From positions 1 to 6,342 of the forward strand of contig CAKUWD010000174.1 in the NCBI GenBank assembly GCA_934699065.1: 6,342 bases of DNA. Direction: 5' to 3'. The notes under the pieces were generated by a model that saw only the letters and a program-made list of their open reading frames with translations, was not told the origin of the DNA and did not search any database. This document shows, piece by piece, positions 1 through 5,980 of this stretch; positions within the stretch are counted from its first letter, which is position 1, and every line of letters starts with the position of its first letter. The stretch comes from an uncultured Treponema sp. Its GTDB lineage: Bacteria; Spirochaetota; Spirochaetia; Treponematales; Treponemataceae. The translations under genes and the position numbers were made by a program.

Positions 1-1580
1 CAGTAAATTACCATACCGCTTTGCGACATTGCCTTGGCAAATTTAAGCGTTGTTTCGCCATAGGAATAAAAACCCCGCCTGTTATAAACACCGGTAAGCT
101 CATCTGTACTGGCAATAAGATCCAGCTCGTCTATCTTTTTGCGGACGCGGGAGGTTTCGTTGTGAGCCAGAGAGAAAGAATAAACAGAAGCTATTGTTGA
201 AGACAGAAGCTTTACAAAAAGATCATAGATCAAAGATTCATAATGACCAGGACGCATAACTATGTATCCATATTGCAAAGTACTGTGGTATATAGCAAAA
301 ACAAGAACTCCATCTGAATCAATACTTATAATACCTTCCGGCAGCATTTCTTCTTTAGGATTACACTTTATTGTCTTTTTATCGATATTAGAATCAAAAC
401 CAGTCTTATCATCAAAGCCTGCAAAAAGATGAGCGCTTTTCGGCATATGAAAATATTCAAAAGGCGTAGTCATTTCTATTGGTTTATCATAAAGAACTAT
501 TGCACAGGCTGTAATTCCAAAGGAACGTATATCATTATTAATTCTTCCGCGAAGCTGATCATAAGTCATATCAGACTGCATTTCAGTATAAAAAGTTGTT
601 GTCTGATAAAATTCACCTTTTTTTCTATACCATTCGGTTCCGGTATTTTTTACGATAGAAGAATCCTTATCTTCAATATCAAACTCAACTGCACCGTTTT
701 CAAAAGCTTTTACCTCGTAAGGATATCTTCTTGTTGATTCACGGAACACAGGTTTTGCTTTTACAACAGAAAGTTTATCGGGTGCTTTTCCTTCAATCTC
801 TTTTATAAGATTCATTCCGGCAATATATGACTGTCCTTCAAAATTCTGTTTAATTGTTGAAAGTCTTGGTGAACAGCTGTCTGCAAGATAAAGATTATCA
901 AACCCCAGAACAACAATGTCAGAAGGAATATTCAGGCCTACTTCTTTACAGAAATCCAGGGCAGCAAAGGCCATTTCATCATTCATACATATAAGAGCGT
1001 CATAATCAAAAAGGCCAACAGTCTTATAAATATCACGAAGGTCTTCCAAAGCAGGTCCGTAGCTGAGTACAGATTTCCACACAGTAATATTGTCTTCTGA
1101 AAGCCCCTTTTCTTCAAAACAAGCCTTGATACATTTTATTCTGGTTTTTACTTCTGAAGAATTACCCCTCACTCCTAAAATACCGATTTTTTTACAATGC
1201 TGGCGGTCTACAAGTTCATCAATAACATTTTTATAAGCTTCTTCTGAGTCTACAATAACAGAAGTAACGCCAGGTATTTCCATGGAAATATTTGCGATTG
1301 GCATTGGTCTGAAGGATTTTATATAAGATACAACCTCATTTTTTGTAAGCGAATGCATGAGGGTGCCGGAAATAAAAATAATTCCATCCAGATTTTTTGA
1401 AGAAGCAAAGGATGCAACAGCCGCATTCTGATAATCAAAAGCGCCACTAAAATCCTGGAGTCTTCCGATTGAAAATACTATAAGTTCAGCTGATTTTTCT
1501 TTGCAGGCAAGAGAAACGCCCTTTATCATGCGTTCTGCATATTCTGAGACAACATAATCTATTAAAAGCCCTATTCGCAT
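1..1580 (-). CDS. LacI-type ligand-binding domain / GGDEF diguanylate cyclase, paralogue A (C-terminus outside window)
   Basis: 526 residues are visible; the 3' end lies beyond the left edge. Residues 1-285 read as the effector-binding half of a LacI/GalR repressor (Peripla_BP_3-like): strand MRIGLLID, CKKIGILG at 129-136, ICMNDEMA at 197-204, and GFD plus SPRLSTIKQ at 226-245, where family members contact their ligand. Residues 310-470 form a middle domain, possibly GAF-like, with YGYM at 437-440. A charged helix leads to the start of a GGDEF domain, DELTGVYNRRGF at 493-504. The GGDEF signature itself is outside the window, so activity cannot be judged. There is no signal peptide, no membrane segment and no HTH. 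The start is ATG at 1580: an in-frame TAA at 1587-1589 rules out extension, and a purine-rich GGTAAGAGAG precedes it. Inferred role: a cytosolic sensor linking a small ligand to c-di-GMP synthesis. It has its own promoter at 1655-1683. It is a paralogue of the 3922-5862 gene. The domain architecture is confident; ligand and output are unknown. Confidence 0.88.
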   Translation of the reverse strand, partial: MRIGLLIDYVVSEYAERMIKGVSLACKEKSAELIVFSIGRLQDFSGAFDYQNAAVASFASSKNLDGIIFISGTLMHSLTKNEVVSYIKSFRPMPIANISMEIPGVTSVIVDSEEAYKNVIDELVDRQHCKKIGILGVRGNSSEVKTRIKCIKACFEEKGLSEDNITVWKSVLSYGPALEDLRDIYKTVGLFDYDALICMNDEMAFAALDFCKEVGLNIPSDIVVLGFDNLYLADSCSPRLSTIKQNFEGQSYIAGMNLIKEIEGKAPDKLSVVKAKPVFRESTRRYPYEVKAFENGAVEFDIEDKDSSIVKNTGTEWYRKKGEFYQTTTFYTEMQSDMTYDQLRGRINNDIRSFGITACAIVLYDKPIEMTTPFEYFHMPKSAHLFAGFDDKTGFDSNIDKKTIKCNPKEEMLPEGIISIDSDGVLVFAIYHSTLQYGYIVMRPGHYESLIYDLFVKLLSSTIASVYSFSLAHNETSRVRKKIDELDLIASTDELTGVYNRRGFYSYGETTLKFAKAMSQSGMVIY

Positions 1581-1592
1581 ACTCTCTTACCA

Positions 1593-1617
1593 AATTATTT
1601 TTAAGTTTTAAATAATT
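1593..1617 (-). repeat. AT-only inverted repeat in the leader of paralogue A
   Basis: Perfect 8-base arms (1593-1600 and 1610-1617) are separated by 9 bases. The repeat lies in the predicted 5' untranslated region, directly before the purine-rich ribosome-binding stretch at about 1583-1592. As RNA it would be a weak A-U hairpin that could slightly affect ribosome access. In such AT-rich sequence it may be chance. Confidence 0.25.
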
Positions 1618-1654
1618 ATTATTAAATATATATAAACGTTTTTGGGCTTTTTAA

Positions 1655-1683
1655 ATTATAATTCATAAATTACACTTTGTCAT
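1655..1683 (-). promoter_or_regulatory. Sigma-70-type promoter for the paralogue A gene
   Basis: Read on the minus strand, the -35 box is ATGACA (1683-1678, five of six matches to TTGACA). A 17-base spacer follows, then a perfect TATAAT -10 box (1660-1655). Transcription would start near 1648, giving a leader of about 68 bases before the ATG at 1580. It lies in the gap after pcrA, so paralogue A can be transcribed independently. No GC-rich terminator hairpin separates it from pcrA, so read-through from pcrA is also possible. The -35 box forms one arm of the inverted repeat at 1678-1709. Confidence 0.65.
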
Positions 1684-1709
1684 TATAAAAAAGAATTATC
1701 AATATGACA
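1678..1709. repeat. TGTCAT/ATGACA inverted repeat overlapping the -35 box
   Basis: Perfect 6-base arms TGTCAT (1678-1683) and ATGACA (1704-1709) are separated by 20 bases, right after the pcrA stop codon. The left arm is also the -35 hexamer of the promoter for paralogue A. The symmetry would suit a dimeric regulator binding two half-sites. The arms are short, and the repeat may simply reflect the -35 sequence occurring twice by chance. It is not a terminator: the loop is long, AT-rich and contains the T-run. Confidence 0.3.
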
Positions 1710-3935
1710 TTAATCCTTTATTATTTCTAACGATTTTCCCTGATATTTAGGCAGAAATTTCTTTTTTCCACCGCCTGCAAACTGCACTTCAATTACAAAT
1801 TCACCGGAATTATTGTAAGCAGCAACAATTGCGCCATCACCATAATCATCATGGTAAACATGAGTTCCTTTTTTCCACTTTGCTGAAAGGCCGTCTGAAT
1901 CATCATAGTTGCCAGAGCCCGAAGCAAAAGCCGATGCGTCGCGGCCAAATTGACCGTAAGGTGAAGTTTTTTTTACGGAGAAACCAAAAGGAGCCTGGCC
2001 TATTATCGTAAAAGCTTCTGCTGCTTCTTTTATAAAAGGACTTGGGCGCATAAAATCCCAGCGACCATAAAGGCAGCGTTTTGCCGTAGAAGTAACATAA
2101 AGCTCGTCGCGGGCACGGGTAATACCAACATAAAAAAGACGTCGTTCTTCCTCAAGCTCAGCTCCCTGTTTTTCCATTCGAGGGAACACACCTTCTTCAA
2201 GTCCGGTAATTACAACTTTATTGTATTCAAGTCCCTTTGTGTTATGAAGGGTAATAAGTGTTACGGCTTCGTCTCCAACTGCTTGATTTTCAGCATCAAG
2301 AGTACGGTCCAGATTTATCGCATCAAGGAATTGGAGCAAACCTTCCATCGTACACTTGTAAGGAACCGCCGTATTCACAAGTTCCTGAAGGTTCTGCACT
2401 CTGGTAGTTCCTTCTATTTCGTCACCTGCTCTGTGAAATTCATCCAGACTTGAATCACGGATAACCCTTTCCATAAAGTCGGAAAGTGATTTATTTTCAT
2501 CGAAAGAGCCGGAGAGAGTCTCAAAAAGTTTTACGAAAGCTGCAGCACCTTCCGCCGCTTTTTTAGAGAGCGAACCTGCCTGAAGCTGTGTCTTTAAGTT
2601 TTCAAGAAGGTCGCTGTAAACTGGCGCACCGTCCGGATTGAGAGTTACAGCGCTCTCCATGAGCTTGTCCTGGGTTTTGTCGCCTATTCCGCGCGTTGGT
2701 TTGTTGATTATGCGGCGGAAAGAGATTTCGTCTTTGTGATTGGCAAAAAAGGAAATGTAGGCGATTGTGTCTTTAATTTCTTCACGTTCGTAGAATTTAA
2801 GCGAACCAACTACAACATAAGGAATTTTTCTGTGAAGAAATTCTTTTTCAAAACCAAGAGACTGGGCATTTGTACGATAAAGAATTGCCCAGTCGGAGTA
2901 TTTAGCACCACCTGCAAGAGACTTCATTACCAGATCTGCTGTAAAAGTTGCTTCGGCATTCTGATCCGGGAGAAAAGCAAGAACAGGTTTTCCGCCTTCC
3001 CCACGGTCTGCGACCAGAGTTTTTTCAAGGCTGCCGTGATGATTCTTTTTTACGACAAGTCCTGCCGCATTAAGAATATTTGATGTTGAACGGTAATTTC
3101 TTTCCAGCTTAATAATTTCTGTTCCCGGGAATTTTTCCGGGAAGGTTAAAATATTTTCTACCTCGGCACCACGGAATTTATAAATCGACTGGTCATCATC
3201 ACCAACTACACAGACATAAGTATCGCTACCCTGCTTTACACCAGAAAGACTCTGTAAAAGTCTGTACTGAGCAATATTCGAATCCTGATACTCATCAACC
3301 ATTATTACACGGAAACGATTATGAATATAATCTGAAATTTCACTGTAACGTTCGAGAATCTGAACCGGAAGCATAATCAAATCACCAAAATCTGCATTAC
3401 CCGTAGCTCGCAGTCTCTTTTGATATTTAGAATAAATATCATTCAAATCAAATTCACTGCCAATAATTCCAAGATCATCTTCCGGAGTGAGACAGTAATC
3501 TTTTGCAAGTGAAATTTGACGGGCAGCCGTTTTAACTTCCTTTGTTGAAAGTGATGGTTCTGCCTTTTTTATCAAAGTAGCGACATCATCATCATTATAA
3601 ACAGTAAAAGAAGGTTCAAGACCGGCATGCTCGGCAAATTTTCTGAGAAACCAGGAACCAAAAGAGTGAAAAGTCTTTATCTGGGCATCTTCGGCGCGAT
3701 CTTCAATTGCAACAGCACGCTCACGCATTTCATTGGCTGCCTTTTTGGTAAAGGTTACCGAAAGAATACTCCAGGGATCTATATTTTTTTCTTTAATAAG
3801 ATAAGCAATCTTAGTCGTAATTACACGGGTTTTTCCTGAACCGGCGCCTGCAAGGATAAGGAGCGGTGAGCCCTCGTGTACAACGGCGGCTCTCTGTTCT
3901 TCATTCAACGAGTCAAGGTAATTATTTTCTGGCAT
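1710..3935 (-). CDS. pcrA: ATP-dependent 3'-5' DNA helicase, PcrA/UvrD family (SF1A)
   Basis: 741 residues, normal for PcrA/UvrD, with the full superfamily 1A motif set: Q motif LNEEQRAAV at 10-18; Walker A AGAGSGKT at 29-36; motif Ia TFTKKAANEM at 61-70; Walker B VDEYQDSN at 213-220; motif III VVGDDDQSIYKFRGA at 243-257; motif IV LERNYRS at 277-283; motif V around LHNTKGLEYNKVVITGLEEG at 563-582; motif VI EEERRLFYVGITRAR at 595-609. After a low-complexity linker (about 655-685), residues 686-737 (KWKKGTHVYHDDYGDG onward) match the C-terminal Tudor-like fold that binds RNA polymerase in PcrA/UvrD. The family unwinds DNA in nucleotide-excision and mismatch repair, strips RecA and clears R-loops. 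No motif is missing. It starts at ATG 3935, inside the end of the preceding sensor/GGDEF gene (14-base overlap, different frame), with only an A-rich AGAAG as a possible ribosome site. This suggests translational coupling. PcrA is preferred over Rep because of the C-terminal domain. Confidence 0.96.
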   Translation of the reverse strand: MPENNYLDSLNEEQRAAVVHEGSPLLILAGAGSGKTRVITTKIAYLIKEKNIDPWSILSVTFTKKAANEMRERAVAIEDRAEDAQIKTFHSFGSWFLRKFAEHAGLEPSFTVYNDDDVATLIKKAEPSLSTKEVKTAARQISLAKDYCLTPEDDLGIIGSEFDLNDIYSKYQKRLRATGNADFGDLIMLPVQILERYSEISDYIHNRFRVIMVDEYQDSNIAQYRLLQSLSGVKQGSDTYVCVVGDDDQSIYKFRGAEVENILTFPEKFPGTEIIKLERNYRSTSNILNAAGLVVKKNHHGSLEKTLVADRGEGGKPVLAFLPDQNAEATFTADLVMKSLAGGAKYSDWAILYRTNAQSLGFEKEFLHRKIPYVVVGSLKFYEREEIKDTIAYISFFANHKDEISFRRIINKPTRGIGDKTQDKLMESAVTLNPDGAPVYSDLLENLKTQLQAGSLSKKAAEGAAAFVKLFETLSGSFDENKSLSDFMERVIRDSSLDEFHRAGDEIEGTTRVQNLQELVNTAVPYKCTMEGLLQFLDAINLDRTLDAENQAVGDEAVTLITLHNTKGLEYNKVVITGLEEGVFPRMEKQGAELEEERRLFYVGITRARDELYVTSTAKRCLYGRWDFMRPSPFIKEAAEAFTIIGQAPFGFSVKKTSPYGQFGRDASAFASGSGNYDDSDGLSAKWKKGTHVYHDDYGDGAIVAAYNNSGEFVIEVQFAGGGKKKFLPKYQGKSLEIIKD

Positions 3936-5862
3936 GTTTCTTCTTTTTTTCTTTATAGAGTTCTTTGTCTGCCTCAGTAAGCAGCTGCTTTAATACGCTG
4001 GATTTCTGAAGGTCTACAGCACCAAGGCTTATAGAAAGTGTAAAAGGAAGCTGATTTTCTATAGAAACCTTTTTACAAAGCATATCTATTTTAAGTTTAG
4101 TATTCTCAACATAACTCATTTTCATGCCGAGAGCAACAATTCCAAACTCGTCACCGCTAAGACGCCCAACAACATCAGATGAACGGAAAATATCTTTGAG
4201 TACGCGGGCCTGCAGCATAATTGCCTTATCCCCCATATCGTGTCCATAGGTATCATTGATTTTTTTGAGACCATCCATATCAGCAAAAAAGATTACACCA
4301 GAAGTATCGGTTTCCTGCAAAAGGTCAAGCGCAGCCTGGCCCTGTTCAATAAAGCCGCGACGGTTCAAAATACCGGTAAGCTCATCCATACGAGACTGAA
4401 GGGCAAGATCAGTATTTTCTCTTTCAAGATTACGACCTTCCTGAATCTTACTTGTATAATCATAAGCCTGAGCAACCGCATTTACGATAATCTTTAGATA
4501 TACATTATAATCAGCAAATTTATTTTCTTTTATCTGGCAAAGCATGTAACCGTAGTTTGTTTCTCCCATGTAAATAGGGTTCAAAAGGAAAACTCCACTG
4601 ACATTTTCCATTGAACGAGCTATAAATATTTTTTCATGAGGATCAACCGTAAGACCTGGTCTGAAAATTTCACTGTTCTTTATTTCAGAGTAGAACATAT
4701 GAAGTTCCACTTCATTCGGCAATACAAATTCCTTCTCAGAATCAATAAGCTGTACATCCTTAAAAAAGTGCACTGCCATACCGTTAATCGAACACTGGGC
4801 TGCAATATACTTAAGGCTAAAGAACATCTGTTTAAGTGTATTAAAACCACGGATTGTATCGAGAAGTGTCACTATAGTATTTTTTTCATTAAGAGCACTT
4901 ACAAACTGATTAACGCCGTCATTCTTTTCATTCAAATCTGAGCAGAGTTCTCCATCTGTATTCTTATAAGCCGGAAGAGAATGATCCATACTGATACAGC
5001 CGCATGACTGACGGAACTTTGGAACAAGAGGATTCAAAAGTTCTTTCTTCATTTTTTCACCATTTAATACACGGTATGCAATCTCTGCAGCCTCATAGCC
5101 CTGACTATAAATATCCTGATTAATTGTCGAAAGTTTTGGCGACGTCATACTTGCAACTATGGCATCATCAAAACCGATTATTTTAACATCCTGAGGAACA
5201 CGAACTCCAATTTCTTCAAAAGCCCTGATACAGCCAGAAGCCATCATATCATTTGCACAAACAATGGCATCGAAAGGAATTTCTTTTTTTGATTTATAGC
5301 GGGCAATAATTTCATCATAGGCTTTGAAATCTGTAAAACCACCATCAAAAACAAGTTCTGGATAAAATGGAAGTTTACAGGAATCAAGTGCTGCCGTAAA
5401 AGCATCATAACGTTCCAGTGCCTCTTTAGACCGCGTTTGATTAGCAGAAAAGAAAGCTATTTTTTTGCAATCATGGACCTTTTTAAGATGATTTACAATA
5501 TCCTTAAAACTTTTACGACAATCAGCCTGAATTACATAACCGTTTTTTACACAAGGCTCCATTGCAATTGAAATTACAGGACGAGGTTCATAGTTTTTCA
5601 AGATTTCACGAAGTGTATCTTCTTCCATCTGGGAAGCATAAATACCACTCACACAGATTATTGCATCAATTTCCTTAGATTTTGCATATTCAAAACCGGT
5701 ACAATACTGATAATCAAAGGCTCCCTGATTTACACCAGGAATTCTTGTCTGTATGATAACGACTCTAACATCTTTATCCTTAAAATAATCAGAAATACCG
5801 CTTAAAACATCTAAACTGTATTCTATTGTAAATGTCGGAATTAAAACTGCAATAGTTTTCAT
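3922..5862 (-). CDS. LacI-type ligand-binding domain / GGDEF diguanylate cyclase, paralogue B
   Basis: Complete, 646 residues. Residues 1-290 are a LacI/GalR-type effector domain with no HTH: IAVLIPTF near the start, GAFDYQ at 47-52, CANDMMASG at 202-210, GFDD at 230-233, SPKLSTINQD at 241-250, ending in RQSCGC (284-289). Residues 310-470 are a middle domain, perhaps GAF-like, with YGYM at 437-440. A likely helical linker at 472-492 leads to the GGDEF domain: DELTGILNRRGF 493-504, metal/nucleotide region ADMDGLKKIND 527-537, active-site loop SGDEF 569-573 and inhibitory I-site RSSD 560-563, five residues before the loop. It should make c-di-GMP from two GTP with product feedback, provided the Ser variant is tolerated. 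No signal peptide or membrane segment is seen, so it is probably cytosolic. The start at 5862 is fixed by an in-frame TAG at 5869-5871; the ribosome-binding site is weak. It overlaps pcrA by 14 bases downstream. The ligand is unknown; a sugar is the family's usual one. Confidence 0.93.
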   Translation of the reverse strand: MKTIAVLIPTFTIEYSLDVLSGISDYFKDKDVRVVIIQTRIPGVNQGAFDYQYCTGFEYAKSKEIDAIICVSGIYASQMEEDTLREILKNYEPRPVISIAMEPCVKNGYVIQADCRKSFKDIVNHLKKVHDCKKIAFFSANQTRSKEALERYDAFTAALDSCKLPFYPELVFDGGFTDFKAYDEIIARYKSKKEIPFDAIVCANDMMASGCIRAFEEIGVRVPQDVKIIGFDDAIVASMTSPKLSTINQDIYSQGYEAAEIAYRVLNGEKMKKELLNPLVPKFRQSCGCISMDHSLPAYKNTDGELCSDLNEKNDGVNQFVSALNEKNTIVTLLDTIRGFNTLKQMFFSLKYIAAQCSINGMAVHFFKDVQLIDSEKEFVLPNEVELHMFYSEIKNSEIFRPGLTVDPHEKIFIARSMENVSGVFLLNPIYMGETNYGYMLCQIKENKFADYNVYLKIIVNAVAQAYDYTSKIQEGRNLERENTDLALQSRMDELTGILNRRGFIEQGQAALDLLQETDTSGVIFFADMDGLKKINDTYGHDMGDKAIMLQARVLKDIFRSSDVVGRLSGDEFGIVALGMKMSYVENTKLKIDMLCKKVSIENQLPFTLSISLGAVDLQKSSVLKQLLTEADKELYKEKKKKHARK

Positions 5863-5972
5863 AAGTTTCTATAGTCAATCGGCAAGCACAGCTTGCTTCT
5901 ATGGTTTTCTTTCGTTGAACCTGAAAGGCCCCTTTCGGCGCGATTTTTTAACAGTTCTTCGATTATAACCAT
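5859..5972 (-). CDS. Possible small ORF (37 aa) filling the gap between rimO and paralogue B; doubtful
   Basis: An open frame runs from ATG at 5972 to a TGA at 5859-5861 that overlaps the paralogue B start codon as ATGA. An in-frame GTG at 5981-5979 overlaps the rimO stop by one base, so the frame could bridge the whole gap. The predicted peptide begins MVIIEELLKNRAERG and is then polar and basic, ending in DYRNL. I recognise no family. Against it: no Shine-Dalgarno sequence, small size, and coincidence with two hairpins and two TATAAT boxes. It could be a leader peptide coupling translation into paralogue B, or a chance frame through a structured intergenic repeat. Confidence 0.22.
   Translation of the reverse strand: MVIIEELLKNRAERGLSGSTKENHRSKLCLPIDYRNL
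5869..5904 (+). repeat. Imperfect hairpin with GCAAGC/GCTTGC core
   Basis: The core is a perfect 6-base stem (5882-5887 with 5891-5896) around a 3-base ACA loop. Outside it, after an asymmetric internal loop (7 and 2 bases), 5869-5874 (CTATAG) pairs with 5899-5904 (CTATGG). That outer stem is complete in plus-strand RNA through one U-G pair, but has an A-C mismatch in minus-strand RNA. It lies immediately upstream of the paralogue B start codon. No T-run follows it in the minus direction, so it is not a rimO terminator of the usual kind. Confidence 0.45.
5921..5949 (+). terminator. Terminator-like hairpin followed by six T, plus-strand orientation
   Basis: On the plus strand, CTGAAAG (5921-5927) pairs with CTTTCGG (5932-5938) around a GCCC loop: seven pairs including one T-G wobble. 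After a five-base spacer (5939-5943) comes a run of six T (5944-5949). This resembles an intrinsic terminator for plus-strand transcription, that is, antisense to every gene here. Read on the minus strand the stem loses a pair and no T-run follows, so it would not terminate rimO transcripts. The spacer is longer than ideal and the stem is short, so termination strength is uncertain. It could stop antisense transcripts from entering rimO, or be part of a dispersed repeat. Confidence 0.35.
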
Positions 5973-5978
5973 ATTATA
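5962..5978 (-). promoter_or_regulatory. Two overlapping candidate -10 boxes upstream of paralogue B
   Basis: On the minus strand, perfect TATAAT hexamers lie at 5978-5973 and 5967-5962, right after the rimO stop codon. Neither has a convincing -35 box at 16-18 bases: the hexamers there read GAGCGA and CATTTT, and the best nearby is TTCATT at 19. If one is used, the transcript would carry a leader of roughly 95-105 bases containing both hairpins. Transcription from rimO is the alternative source of paralogue B mRNA. Confidence 0.3.
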
Positions 5979-5980
5979 CA

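Noticed and set aside
429..737. Plus-strand open frame of 102 codons antisense to paralogue A
   Set aside because: It lies wholly inside a convincing minus-strand coding region, has a composition like a reverse-strand shadow, and shows no recognisable domain.
1..1580. Degenerate GGDEF or pseudogene status for paralogue A
   Set aside because: The frame is open across all 526 visible codons; the catalytic loop is merely outside the window, so nothing can be said about its integrity.
1691..1709. T-rich stretch after pcrA as an intrinsic terminator
   Set aside because: No GC-containing stem precedes the T-run; the only inverted repeat has a 20-base AT loop containing the run.
1829..3839. Several plus-strand frames of 60-115 codons opposite pcrA
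   Set aside because: All are antisense to a helicase gene with every motif intact; their products are Phe/Lys/Asn-rich shadows without domains.
3944..3950. A7 run (minus strand) near the end of paralogue B that could let polymerase or ribosome slip into the pcrA frame, making a GGDEF-helicase fusion
   Set aside because: The run simply encodes a lysine-rich tail, the required shift would be +1, there is no stimulatory structure, and pcrA has its own ATG in place.
4240..4941. Plus-strand frames of 85 and 101 codons opposite paralogue B
   Set aside because: They are antisense to a well-supported gene, with no ribosome site or domain resemblance.
5873..5878. TTGACT on the minus strand just before paralogue B, resembling a -35 box
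   Set aside because: A matching -10 box would fall inside the coding region of paralogue B, and none is visible there at 16-18 bases.
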